Assembly (NCBI RefSeq): GCF_000145615.1
Contig: NC_014410.1
Location: forward strand, 1,096,001 to 1,160,000
Direction: 5' to 3'
From: Thermoanaerobacterium thermosaccharolyticum DSM 571
GTDB taxonomy: Bacteria; Bacillota; Thermoanaerobacteria; Thermoanaerobacterales; Thermoanaerobacteraceae
DNA length: 64,000 nucleotides
Numbering within the stretch: position 1 is the stretch's first letter; each line of letters opens with the position of its first letter. Below are positions 16,999 to 25,648 of this stretch, piece after piece. The translations under genes were made by a program, and so were the position numbers. Below the pieces are notes generated by a model, which saw only the letters and a program-made list of their open reading frames with translations, was not told the DNA's origin and ran no database searches.

Positions 16999-17129
16999 TA
17001 AATATCCCTCCCTGTCTAAACATTCATAATAAATAATATGTCTTAATAAAATAAATAATACTATGCAATTATTATTCTTGAATTATATATAATTGGAGAG
17101 TTAAAAATACGTGATATAATAGACAAAAT
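16916..17129. repeat. Direct repeat copy 2, abutting the intron 3' end
   Basis: Counterpart of 13290-13503. Its left edge coincides with the first base after the intron 3' end, and its right edge fades after GACAAAAT at about 17129, where the recombinase module begins. Confidence 0.97.
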
Positions 17130-17277
17130 GTGTTTAAAGAAGAACTCTCTAATAGTCAACTAATAATAAAAAATTGATTAACTAAGGTGTATGAGAAGTA
17201 CGCTTTTTTTATTTTGCAATTGGACAAACTATTTGCTCATATATTATAGCAAATAAATTTCAAAGGGGGTTACATAA

Positions 17278-17406
17278 TTGGCTAAAAGCAAGAAAAATGT
17301 GGAGAAATCAAATGATAATATACTTGTAGAACATGAATTTAATGATAAAGGCAAAAAACTTAGTGATTTACTAAAACAAATTATTAAGCAGGCTGTAAAT
17401 TCCTAA
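17278..17406 (+). CDS. 42-aa protein upstream of serine recombinase
   Basis: Short frame with TTG start preceded by AAAGGGGG at a good distance. The product begins AKSKKNVEKSNDNILVEHEF and ends LSDLLKQIIKQAVNS. It is charged and soluble with a helical C-terminus. Small proteins of this sort are common just upstream of recombinase genes of Clostridial mobile elements, but I cannot name the family with confidence. The recombinase starts 38 nt downstream. Confidence 0.65.
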   Translation: MAKSKKNVEKSNDNILVEHEFNDKGKKLSDLLKQIIKQAVNS

Positions 17407-17444
17407 TAATATATGGTGGTGGTTATCCATGAAGGAGGTTACAG

Positions 17445-19019
17445 ATGTTAAAGAAAAATGTGCTAAATAGAACATGGAATTGTGCTATTTACTGCAGACT
17501 TTCAAAAGAAGATTTAAGCAAAGGCTACAGTGAAAGTATTAAAACACAGGAGAAGGAATTAACCAGATATGTTCTTGAAAATAATTGGAATTTAGTCGGT
17601 GTTTATATTGATGACGGTGTGAGCGGAACTACATTTGAACGAGATGATTTTAAAAGAATGATTGACGATGTTGAATGTGGACTGATAAACTGTATTATCA
17701 CAAAGGATCTTTCCCGTCTTGGAAGAGATTATATCGAGACAGGAAGATATCTTGAGAAGGTATTTCCTGAGTATGGTGTAAGGTATATTGCATTGAATGA
17801 TGGTGTTGATACTTTAAAAGGAGAAGATGACAGCATACCGTTTAGAAATGTTGTTAATGATATGTATGCTAAAGACATATCGAAAAAAATCAGATTTAAT
17901 CTCCATAGTAAAATGAAGGAAGGACTGTATATTGGTGCGTTTGCGCCTTATGGATATACAAAAGATCCAGACAACAAAAACAGATTAGTGCCGGCCAACG
18001 ATATTACGACTCAAGCTGTAAAAAGGATATTCTCATTGTACACAGAAGGATTTGGTAAACAAAAAATAGCTAAAATATTGACTGATGAAGGCTATCCTAC
18101 ACCTGCAGAATCAAAAAGAAATTATGCGAATCCAAGTCAAAAGATCAAAATGTGGAACAGTAACGCTGTTCACAGAATATTGACAAATGAAGTGTATATT
18201 GGGACAGTTGTGCAACACAAGAGAAAAAAAGTATCGTATAAAGTAAAAAAAGTTAAAGATGTACCTGAGGAAGAGTGGATCAAAAAAACACATATGCATG
18301 AGCCTATAATAGATGAAAATATTTTTTGGCAGGTACAGGATATAATACAAGAAAGAGCAAAGCTTAAGTTCAGGCCGGGGCATGTTACTCATCTTTTTTC
18401 TGGCAAGGCAAAGTGTGGCGATTGTGGATCGTATATGGGATATTTTTATGACAAAGATAGAAAGGCACCATGTTGGAAACTTATATGCGGAGCTTTTAGA
18501 AAATACGGCTCAAAAGCCTGTACAATGCATTCTATACCTGAAGAAAAGCTAAAGCAGATTGTTCTTGATGATCTTAAAAGCATAGCTAATGAGATTGTGG
18601 ACTTTAATGAATTGACGAAAATTGCTGAGGATTCGATTGAAGAAAAATATATTGAGCAGAAAAAAGAATATGAGGAATATAAAAAGAAATATTTAGAGTT
18701 TCAAAACACTTTTAAACAGATGTACTACGATAAAATCAAAGGTCTTATTAACGAAGAACAGTTTAAAATGCTTTCTGATGAGCTTCAAAGTGAGATGAAG
18801 ATTTATCATGAAAAATTAAATAAAATTGAAGGACAATTAAATTCAAATGATGTAAAGGCAATACTTATACAACAGGCATATGATAAGATAAAAAATATAA
18901 TTGACATGCAGGATTTAACTAGGCAAATGATTGAAAATCTTATCGATTTTGTAGAAATATTTAAAGATAATAGAATTAAGATACACTACAAATTTTCAAA
19001 TTTAAAAAATTTCTCATAG
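17445..19019 (+). CDS. Large serine recombinase
   Basis: 524-aa site-specific recombinase of the TnpX/SpoIVCA type. It has an N-terminal resolvase domain with the nucleophile Ser20 in IYCRLSKED and DDGVSG and DLSRLGRDY motifs, a recombinase domain (about 175-290), a zinc ribbon with CGDC and CWKLIC...KAC cysteines (about 325-365), a long coiled coil (about 395-470) and a C-terminal tail. All expected domains are present, so it may be active. ATG follows GAAGGAGG. It could integrate or excise an element, or rearrange a host locus; the partner att site is not proven. Confidence 0.9.
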   Translation: MLKKNVLNRTWNCAIYCRLSKEDLSKGYSESIKTQEKELTRYVLENNWNLVGVYIDDGVSGTTFERDDFKRMIDDVECGLINCIITKDLSRLGRDYIETGRYLEKVFPEYGVRYIALNDGVDTLKGEDDSIPFRNVVNDMYAKDISKKIRFNLHSKMKEGLYIGAFAPYGYTKDPDNKNRLVPANDITTQAVKRIFSLYTEGFGKQKIAKILTDEGYPTPAESKRNYANPSQKIKMWNSNAVHRILTNEVYIGTVVQHKRKKVSYKVKKVKDVPEEEWIKKTHMHEPIIDENIFWQVQDIIQERAKLKFRPGHVTHLFSGKAKCGDCGSYMGYFYDKDRKAPCWKLICGAFRKYGSKACTMHSIPEEKLKQIVLDDLKSIANEIVDFNELTKIAEDSIEEKYIEQKKEYEEYKKKYLEFQNTFKQMYYDKIKGLINEEQFKMLSDELQSEMKIYHEKLNKIEGQLNSNDVKAILIQQAYDKIKNIIDMQDLTRQMIENLIDFVEIFKDNRIKIHYKFSNLKNFS

Positions 19020-19042
19020 TACATCACCACCTGAGTGCGTAC
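19001..19042. repeat. Recombinase 3' end/flank repeat, copy 2
   Basis: Covers the last codons of the recombinase and TACATCACCACCTGAGTGCG (19020-19039) plus TAC. Matches 13507-13547. An attachment site next to its recombinase gene is a common arrangement. Confidence 0.85.
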
Positions 19043-19147
19043 CATTAGAAAAAACGAAAAAATGGATAACCACAAATTGTGGCAGTAATTTTAGAATGAT
19101 ATTGCCTTAAAATTCGTGAAAACAGGTTCCAAAAGCTATGAATCATG

Positions 19148-19744
19148 TTAAAATTTTTTCATGTCTATCCATTGAATTACTCTTCTATTGACTTCACTCC
19201 ACTTCACATTATTCATGAATGCATCAATATAACCTTTTTTATCTGTTCCGTAATCTATGAAATATGCGTGCTCATAAGTGTCAATAATGAGAAGAGGAAT
19301 TGTTCTGGTTACAAGGCCGTGGTTGTGGAGGTCTTGCAGGTAGTTGTGGAGCCTTAAATCAATCGGATCAAAACATAGTGCTGTCCAACCTCTGGAAGAT
19401 ATAGCACATGCTTTAAAGTCATTAATCCAGTTATCATAAGAACCAAAATCACAAGTTATCATGGAGGCGATTATCCCAGTTGCAGGACCACCTGCTCCGC
19501 CGAGGTTTTCAAAGTAAAGTTCATGAAGTTTAACCCCATCTAGTGCATATGTTTCTTCAAGCTTTAATTCTCTGTATTCGCTGTACGTGGCGTTTGCCTT
19601 AACTCGATCAGATGTGATTAGTTTGTTCCATATTTCGTTTGTCTTACTTACATATCCTTCGTAAAGTTTATAATGTTCTCTTAGAGTCCTTTCAGATATA
19701 CCATTTAAGGTCAAATTATATTTTTTTGGTATGAGCCTTTTCAA
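19148..19744 (-). CDS. Fe/Mn-type superoxide dismutase family protein
   Basis: 198-aa cytoplasmic protein that would convert superoxide to oxygen and peroxide. The four metal ligands of the family are recognisable: His24 (REHYKLYEGYV), His74 (VKLHELYFENLGG), Asp155 and His159 (IDTYEHAYFIDYG). GGAGGPATG replaces the commoner GGGSHN-type region and DTYEH the usual DVWEH, so it is a divergent member. TTG at 19744 follows GAGGAGG. In an anaerobe it would be an oxygen defence enzyme; activity is inferred. About 128 bp to the recombinase on its 3' side hold only a CCACAAATTGTGG palindrome. Confidence 0.85.
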   Translation of the reverse strand: MKRLIPKKYNLTLNGISERTLREHYKLYEGYVSKTNEIWNKLITSDRVKANATYSEYRELKLEETYALDGVKLHELYFENLGGAGGPATGIIASMITCDFGSYDNWINDFKACAISSRGWTALCFDPIDLRLHNYLQDLHNHGLVTRTIPLLIIDTYEHAYFIDYGTDKKGYIDAFMNNVKWSEVNRRVIQWIDMKKF

Positions 19745-19869
19745 CTATTCTACCTCCTCTCAATAATCTACTTAAATATAATATGAATTGAGATTTGACT
19801 GTGATACAATAAATAAAATACAATTTATAAATAAGTAGTATAATAATAGGTGAATGTGAGGTGTTAAAA

Positions 19870-20424
19870 TTGGATTTAAATGAGATTTCTAAGCAAACTA
19901 AAGAAGTTATTGAAGAGTTATTAGATATTGCAAATGTAAAAAGCGGTGGACTTTTTGTATTAGGAGGAAGTACTAGCGAAGTTATAGGCAAGAAAGTGGG
20001 CACATCAGGAAGCCTTGATGTTGCGAAGGCAATTGTTGATCCGATTATGGAATCTGTAAAGAAAAGAAACTTATATCTCGCAGTGCAGGGGTGCGAACAT
20101 TTAAACAGGGCACTTCTTGTAGAAGAAGATGCAATGATAAAGTATAATCTCGATGAAGTTTCTGTTATACCGCAGGTACACGCCGGAGGATCACTACAAA
20201 CATATGCTTACGGCATATTTGAAAAGCCAGTAATGGTAGAGAATTTGAAAGGCTTAGCACATGCTGGGCTTGACATTGGCCTTGTATTAATAGGTATGCA
20301 TTTAAGGCCTGTTGCAGTTCCTGTAAGGTTAAAGCGAAATAAGATTGGTGACGCAACAATAGTTGCAGCAAGGACACGACCAAAATTGATTGGCGGTGAA
20401 AGAGCCATATATAAAAAAGAATAA
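19870..20424 (+). CDS. UPF0340 (YwlG-like) protein
   Basis: 184-aa cytoplasmic protein of the conserved YwlG/UPF0340 (TIGR01440) family of unknown function. Family landmarks are GGLFVLGGSTSEVIGKKVGT, QGCEHLNRALLVEE, PQVHAGGSLQTYAY and HAGLDIGLVLIGMHLRPVAVP. TTG at 19870 is chosen because TGAGGTG lies 6 nt upstream. It is a monocistronic unit with a strong terminator behind it. Confidence 0.88.
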   Translation: MDLNEISKQTKEVIEELLDIANVKSGGLFVLGGSTSEVIGKKVGTSGSLDVAKAIVDPIMESVKKRNLYLAVQGCEHLNRALLVEEDAMIKYNLDEVSVIPQVHAGGSLQTYAYGIFEKPVMVENLKGLAHAGLDIGLVLIGMHLRPVAVPVRLKRNKIGDATIVAARTRPKLIGGERAIYKKE

Positions 20425-20434
20425 GCTGAAGAAG

Positions 20435-20464
20435 TCGCTCTCAAACATAAAGAGCGATTTTTTT
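20435..20464 (+). terminator. Rho-independent terminator
   Basis: TCGCTCT / AGAGCGA stem with a 9-nt loop and a run of seven T behind the YwlG-like gene. Confidence 0.88.
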
Positions 20465-20474
20465 AAAATAAAAA

Positions 20475-20515
20475 TTGATTTTAATCACAGAATTTAATAT
20501 GTATTTTACTATACT
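20475..20515 (+). promoter_or_regulatory. FNR-type box and promoter of the Crp/Fnr gene
   Basis: TTGAT-TTTA-ATCAC (20475-20488) matches the FNR consensus TTGAT-N4-ATCAA but for one base. A -10 TATACT lies at 20510-20515 and no good -35 is present. The box centre is about 40.5 nt before the expected start, the class II activator position, which implies self-activation. Confidence 0.65.
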
Positions 20516-20533
20516 TAAGATGGAGGTGTTTGA

Positions 20534-21211
20534 ATGGAATGTAAATATTGTGCTCAAGTAGTTCATATTTTTAAAGATCTGAATGAAGAAGAGTTAAGGG
20601 CAATATCCGGCATGACTAAAGAAGGATTTTATGCTAAAGGCAATATAATTATCAATGAAGGCGATAGAATTGATAATATATATATAATTCATAAAGGGAA
20701 AATTAAAGTTTATAAAATAAATTTAGACGGCAAAGAGCAGATTTTGTATATTTTAAAAGACGGTGATACGTTTGGAGAAAATAGCATATTTAAAGAGCAG
20801 AAAGCCACATTTTACGCTGAAGCGATGGATGATGTAAAATTGTGTCTTTTATCAAAAGAAGATTTTATGGGAATTATATCAAGAAATCCTGAGATTGCTT
20901 TAAAGATTATGAATTATTTGCTAGAAAGGCTTCAAAACATTGAATCACTGGTAAAAGACATAACTACAGAAGATGTCAAAACTCGCCTTTTATCTATGAT
21001 ACTGAAGCTTGCAGATAAAGAAGGAATTAAAAGCAGTGATGGCATCAAATTAAAACTTTATTTAAGCAGAGAAGATATTGCAAATTTATTGGGAACGACG
21101 CGGGAAACCATAAGCAGAAAGCTTCATGAACTTGAAGATGATGGAATAATAAAATTTCTTTCAAATAAGGAAATACTATTAAAAGATATAGAAAAATTTA
21201 AGGAAAATTGA
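20534..21211 (+). CDS. Crp/Fnr-family transcription regulator
   Basis: 225-aa DNA-binding regulator. Residues ~10-130 form a cyclic-nucleotide-binding-like beta barrel (KGNIIINEGDRIDNIYIIHKGKIKV, GDTFGENSIF), followed by a dimer helix and a winged helix with LSREDIANLLGTTRETISRKL. The recognition helix has E-x-x-S-R spacing as in FNR, which reads TTGAT half-sites; exactly such sites precede this gene and the next. A CKYC pair at residues 3-6 and one later Cys could bind metal or sense redox. It heads a cluster with an HMA chaperone and a P1B ATPase, so metal or redox response is likely. Confidence 0.9.
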   Translation: MECKYCAQVVHIFKDLNEEELRAISGMTKEGFYAKGNIIINEGDRIDNIYIIHKGKIKVYKINLDGKEQILYILKDGDTFGENSIFKEQKATFYAEAMDDVKLCLLSKEDFMGIISRNPEIALKIMNYLLERLQNIESLVKDITTEDVKTRLLSMILKLADKEGIKSSDGIKLKLYLSREDIANLLGTTRETISRKLHELEDDGIIKFLSNKEILLKDIEKFKEN

Positions 21212-21249
21212 TCCATATCACATAAGCAAAAACTGAAATGTTTTATCAT
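21208..21249 (+). promoter_or_regulatory. FNR-type box and promoter of the metal-transport genes
   Basis: TTGAT-CCAT-ATCAC (21208-21221) overlaps the regulator's stop codon. A -10 TATCAT lies at 21244-21249. Box centre to start is about -41.5, again class II geometry, with the same half-sites as the box upstream of the regulator. Confidence 0.62.
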
Positions 21250-21285
21250 ATTCATGAAAATAAAATTGTTTAGGAGATGGGAAAT

Positions 21286-21498
21286 ATGATTAAAGATGTA
21301 AAACTTAATATAGAAGGCCTTAGCTGCCCTGACTGCAGCAAGAAAATTGAGCAGGCTTTAGCATCACAAGAAGGTGTAAAAGAGGCTAAAGTGCTCTTTA
21401 CTACAGGTGTAGCAAAAGTAAAGTTTGACGATGGTGTAATAGACCTTGATAAAATCATAAGTGTCATTAATAGTTTTGGCTTTAACGTGTCAGATTAA
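21286..21498 (+). CDS. HMA-domain metallochaperone (CopZ-like)
   Basis: 70-aa ferredoxin-like heavy-metal-associated domain. It has the metal site GLSCPDCSKKIE (CxxC) and the beta-alpha-beta pattern ending VINSFGFNV. It should carry a soft metal ion to the P1B ATPase encoded next, which lacks its own N-terminal HMA domain. ATG at 21286 is chosen because AGGAG at 21272-21276 is 9 nt upstream; an ATG at 21277 is inside that site. The metal is not determined. Confidence 0.88.
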   Translation: MIKDVKLNIEGLSCPDCSKKIEQALASQEGVKEAKVLFTTGVAKVKFDDGVIDLDKIISVINSFGFNVSD

Positions 21499-21505
21499 AA
21501 TACCA

Positions 21506-21530
21506 GTCGAGCATTTGCTCGACATTTTTT
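21506..21530 (+). terminator. Terminator/attenuator between chaperone and ATPase genes
   Basis: GTCGAGC-attt-GCTCGAC perfect stem followed by ATTTTTT, inside the likely operon. It would set a higher chaperone than ATPase level. Confidence 0.8.
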
Positions 21531-21554
21531 CAAATAACCTTTTGGAGGTACGAA

Positions 21555-23393
21555 ATGATAGGTTTCAAAGATGATAAATTAATGTCATTAGCAACTGCGG
21601 CGGTTTTGATTCTTTTAAGCTGGTTATTTAAGTATCTTGATTACAGAATATTTTCAGATATTTTAATGATATTATCAGCAGCAGTTTCAGGATATAAAAT
21701 CATAAAAAGTGCCATCATGTCATTAAAATTCAAAGTAGTAAGCATAAATTTGCTTGTTTCAATTGCAGCTATAGGAGCGATAATAATAGGAGAATATTGG
21801 GAAGCTGCTGCAGTAACATTTTTGTTTTCCTTTGGCGGATTTTTAGAATCGTATACTTTGAGAAAGACAAGGGATGCACTGAAATATTTAGTTGATATGT
21901 CGCCAAAGATAGCTCATGTCATAAAAGAAGGGAAAATTGTAGATGTACCAGCGGAAAATGTTATGGTAGGGGATGTAGTTGCTGTGAAAACAGGTGAAAA
22001 AGTACCTGTTGATGGCAAGGTGATCAAAGGCGATGCTTCAATAAACCAAGCGACTATAACGGGAGAGTCGATGCCGGTAGATGTAGGAATTGGCAGCTTA
22101 GTGTATAGCGGCACAATAAATGAAAATGGATATATAGAAGTTGAGACTGAAAAAGCTGGTGAAGATACGACATTTTCAAAGATATTGTATCTGGTAGAAG
22201 AAGCGCAAGGAGAAAAAGCGCCGACGCAAAAATTTATTGAAAGATTTTCAAAGTATTATACACCCGCTATAATAATTGCATCAATCATAACATTTGTTAT
22301 AAAGAGAGATCTGATGATGGCGCTGACATTTCTCGTGATTGCGTGTCCCGGTGCATTAGTTATATCTACCCCTGTATCAATAGTTTCAGCTATAGGAAAT
22401 GCCGCAAGGCACGGCGTAATAATAAAAGGAGGGGAATACCTTGAAAGCCTTGGAAAGGTAGATATTGTGGCTTTTGACAAGACTGGGACATTGACAGAAG
22501 GAAAGCCTATTGTTGTAGATATAAAATCATTTGAAATTGAAAGCGAAGAACTACTTAAAATAGCAAAAAGCTTAGAATTAAAATCAGAACATCCAATAGC
22601 AAAAGCAATTGTTTCATATGCATGTGATGAAGAGACGTATGAAGTCGATAAATTTGAGGTTATTGCAGGTCAGGGAATAAAAGGCACAATAAATGGCAAG
22701 GTTTATTATGCAGGCAATCGAAAATTAATGGAGAAGAGCAGTGTAAAAGTTGATGATGTTTTAAATTTTATCGAAGATGAGCAATCAAAGGGAAGGACAC
22801 CAATTATAGTTGCAGAAAATGATAATGTAATTGGAATACTGTCAATTTCTGATAAAATTAAGAGTACGTCGGTTGAGGCTGTAAAAAGACTTAAAAAGAC
22901 CGGAATTAAAAAAAATGTGATACTTACAGGTGACAATGAAAATGCTGCAAGATTTGTGAAAGAAGAACTCGGAGCAGATGAATATTATGCAGAACTTCTG
23001 CCAGATGAAAAGTTAAAAAAGCTAAAAATGCTTAAAACAGAAGGCTCTGTAGCTATGGTAGGTGATGGAATAAATGATGCGCCATCGTTAGCTTATGCAG
23101 ACATAGGCATATCAATGGGATTAAGCGGCACAGATGTGGCAAATGACGTATCAAATATAATATTGGCTGATGATAATCTTAATAAGCTTGCATTTGCTGT
23201 AGATTTAAGCAAGGCTGCAATCAAAAATATGAAGCAAAATATTTATTTTTCGGTATTTGTCGTCTTTGCATTGTTGTTAGGCGTGATTTATGGAGAAGTA
23301 TTTTTAGCGTCGGGAATGTTTATACATGAAGCAAGCGTTTTTGTAGTGACGCTAAATGCAATGAGACTGTTAAATTATAAAGGGCGCGTATAA
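21555..23393 (+). CDS. P1B-type heavy-metal ATPase with a CPG motif
   Basis: 612-aa membrane pump of the CadA/ZntA-like group. Visible parts are paired N-terminal helices, the TGES actuator motif (ITGESMPV), the DKTGT phosphorylation site at Asp308, the SEHPIAKAI His-Pro motif and MVGDGINDAP. The transmembrane metal site normally reads CPC in this group; here it is Cys264-Pro-Gly266 (ACPGALVISTPVSIV), removing one thiolate. This may alter metal selectivity. It has no N-terminal metal-binding domain; the separate HMA protein upstream may substitute. Direction is presumably export. Confidence 0.9.
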   Translation: MIGFKDDKLMSLATAAVLILLSWLFKYLDYRIFSDILMILSAAVSGYKIIKSAIMSLKFKVVSINLLVSIAAIGAIIIGEYWEAAAVTFLFSFGGFLESYTLRKTRDALKYLVDMSPKIAHVIKEGKIVDVPAENVMVGDVVAVKTGEKVPVDGKVIKGDASINQATITGESMPVDVGIGSLVYSGTINENGYIEVETEKAGEDTTFSKILYLVEEAQGEKAPTQKFIERFSKYYTPAIIIASIITFVIKRDLMMALTFLVIACPGALVISTPVSIVSAIGNAARHGVIIKGGEYLESLGKVDIVAFDKTGTLTEGKPIVVDIKSFEIESEELLKIAKSLELKSEHPIAKAIVSYACDEETYEVDKFEVIAGQGIKGTINGKVYYAGNRKLMEKSSVKVDDVLNFIEDEQSKGRTPIIVAENDNVIGILSISDKIKSTSVEAVKRLKKTGIKKNVILTGDNENAARFVKEELGADEYYAELLPDEKLKKLKMLKTEGSVAMVGDGINDAPSLAYADIGISMGLSGTDVANDVSNIILADDNLNKLAFAVDLSKAAIKNMKQNIYFSVFVVFALLLGVIYGEVFLASGMFIHEASVFVVTLNAMRLLNYKGRV

Positions 23394-23410
23394 ACAACGC
23401 ACCCATATTT
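23382..23410. terminator. Terminator between convergent genes
   Basis: GGGCGCGT / ACGCACCC stem with one mismatch and a 7-nt loop, then ATATTTTTTA, between the ATPase and SLH genes. Confidence 0.65.
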
Positions 23411-23411
23411 T

Positions 23412-25550
23412 TTATTTTTCTACTCTTAGGTATCTTACTAAAATCGATGCTACTTGCGCTCTTGTGAGGTTTTCGTCTGGGTTGAAATATCCATTGATGC
23501 CTGTCATTATATTTAAACCGTATAATATTGCAACATATCCTTTTGAAGAATCCTCTATTTTATCAGCGTCTTTATAATAGTCTAATGTATAAATACTGTT
23601 TAAGTCAGCGATGTATTTTAGATTAAGGCTTCTTACGATAAACTTTGCTGCATCTTGGCGAGTTACTTTAGAATCAGGTTTTTTCTCATTTTCTGTAATG
23701 ATTTTGCTGTTAATTGCTACGTTGTAATAATTGTCGTAATTTTCATCTTCATTCGATGTAAGTGGTATTATCACGTTATTTGGCTGTAGTGATTTAACCA
23801 GCATCTTTATAAAATCCTTTTGCAAAATATAATCGTTTGGCATGTATTTGCCATTCTTACCATCCGCTATACCATATTTAGACAGCAATAAAATATCTTT
23901 TTCTGCCCAATTTCCTGCAATATCAGTAAACTGTGTATTTTCGTTTTTAAGTATAGGCTTACCTGAATAATCTATATAAGCACCGGAGTTTGCGTCTATT
24001 AGGCCATTGAAGTTTGTTAATTGGTATACAAGTCTTATGTCTTTTGATGGGGGTTGATAAACCTTATCGGGAGCATAGTAAATTATATAGCTAAGTTGAA
24101 AATCGCCGTTATTGAATAACGTTTTGTAAGCATCATCCAGGCCAATTATATTTTTATTGTCAGGCAGCTTTACATCAGTCCAGCTTAAATTATATGTTAT
24201 TATATCGCCAGTGTACTTGTTGATGCCGATATTTATTGAGTCAAATGGGCATGGTATTCCGTTTACTTTATAGATGTAATTAAATGATGTATATGGCGAA
24301 TTATCATATACAGATATAGGGACATCTTGATATTCCATTTGCTTAAATTTTTCCGGTTGTATTTTATTGAGATAATCTTCTGCTATACTTTTGAGCTGGT
24401 CTTTTGTGTACTTTGGAGTCTTACCTTGTGCATTATTTTCATTACTATCGTTTCGGTAAAATGATTTTAATTCACCGGTTGTTGCATCTACGGCTGCAGA
24501 TATATAATTGTAGTTGTTGCCCTCATTGTAAGTCCAACTGAAATTCCAAGTTGCACTGTTGGAATTTGAATTATCTTTGTAAAGATTAGAGCTTGTAAGG
24601 CTGTATTCGGAACCGATTGTAAACGGAAGCTTCTCCTTTGCTAATTCAATTGCCTTGTCTTTTGAAATGTACATAGATACATCATCTACGGCTTTTTGTT
24701 CTTGAGGTGATAATACTTGAGAATTATCTGATTTAGAACCCATTCTGCCGATATACGGACCGTAATAACCCTGGTATAAAATTTTGCCTGTAATAGCATC
24801 CACAGGCTGATTGTTGACAAGGCTGTAGACTAAAATAGCTTGTGGTGTAGACTCATTATTGCCATATACATCTGTGTAAACAAGGTTGTACTGCAGATTT
24901 AAACTATTGTTGTCTTTATATATTTGAATCGCTCTGTCCTTTGAAATAGCTAATTTTGGATCAGGAAAATTGTAGTCACTGCCCCAAGTTAAATAATATG
25001 ACTGAACATCTAGAGTGTTTTTATTTACTTCCACAGTTATTTGATTTCCTTGAAATGGGATTCCATTGACTATTCGGATGAAATTGAATGAATAGGCTGT
25101 ACTGTATGCAATCTTTGGATTGAGCCCAGCATAATCATCAGTTTCTTGCTCTTTTGTTTCTTTAAATTTTTCTGGTACAATTTTGTTTAAAAAGTTTACT
25201 GCGACTTCTTTTGCTTCTTCCCTTGTGTGTTTTGGTATAATGCTTACTGGCGTATTATCGGGTTTGTAGAAATTGTAGCTTATTATTTCACCAGTATCAG
25301 CATCTACGCTGACATTTATGTTTCCATTTGTGCTGGATGACCATGTTAAGTACCATGTTTTATTGCTGTCGTTTTCGTAGTAGTTGGAATTAAAGTTGTA
25401 TCCGCTGCTTGGAATATTTAGCTTTTCTTTAGCAATTTCTATTGCCTGTTTAAGCTCAATTTTGCTGTTGGTTTGTGCAAAACCAATTGAGGGAATAGCT
25501 ACTGTAAATATCAATAAACTGACCAGCAGAAAGGATAAAAACTTTCTCAT
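23412..25550 (-). CDS. Secreted YcdB/PepSY-repeat protein with SLH domains
   Basis: 712-aa surface protein. It has a signal peptide (residues 1-25), then two tandem YcdB/YcdC-like regions (about 30-275 and 290-515), each built of PepSY-like units (ELKQAIEIAKEKLNIP, VDADTGEIISYNFY; KDKAIELAKEKLPF, VDATTGELKSFY). The last ~180 residues are divergent SLH repeats (FTDIAGNWAEKDI, GYFNPDENLTRAQVASILVRYL). PepSY-like units often inhibit or guide proteases, but the role here is unknown. Anchoring to the wall through SLH is inferred. ATG follows AAGGAGG. Confidence 0.82.
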   Translation of the reverse strand: MRKFLSFLLVSLLIFTVAIPSIGFAQTNSKIELKQAIEIAKEKLNIPSSGYNFNSNYYENDSNKTWYLTWSSSTNGNINVSVDADTGEIISYNFYKPDNTPVSIIPKHTREEAKEVAVNFLNKIVPEKFKETKEQETDDYAGLNPKIAYSTAYSFNFIRIVNGIPFQGNQITVEVNKNTLDVQSYYLTWGSDYNFPDPKLAISKDRAIQIYKDNNSLNLQYNLVYTDVYGNNESTPQAILVYSLVNNQPVDAITGKILYQGYYGPYIGRMGSKSDNSQVLSPQEQKAVDDVSMYISKDKAIELAKEKLPFTIGSEYSLTSSNLYKDNSNSNSATWNFSWTYNEGNNYNYISAAVDATTGELKSFYRNDSNENNAQGKTPKYTKDQLKSIAEDYLNKIQPEKFKQMEYQDVPISVYDNSPYTSFNYIYKVNGIPCPFDSINIGINKYTGDIITYNLSWTDVKLPDNKNIIGLDDAYKTLFNNGDFQLSYIIYYAPDKVYQPPSKDIRLVYQLTNFNGLIDANSGAYIDYSGKPILKNENTQFTDIAGNWAEKDILLLSKYGIADGKNGKYMPNDYILQKDFIKMLVKSLQPNNVIIPLTSNEDENYDNYYNVAINSKIITENEKKPDSKVTRQDAAKFIVRSLNLKYIADLNSIYTLDYYKDADKIEDSSKGYVAILYGLNIMTGINGYFNPDENLTRAQVASILVRYLRVEK

Positions 25551-25648
25551 TGTTAAACCTCCTTTTCTTCTTTAATTTTATACTATTCTCATCTCATATT
25601 AATTAGACGGAAAATATATGTAAAAGTTCCCAAAAAAATAAGGAAGCA

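Noticed and set aside
17187-17215. Terminator before the recombinase module
   Set aside because: There is a T-run but no convincing stem.
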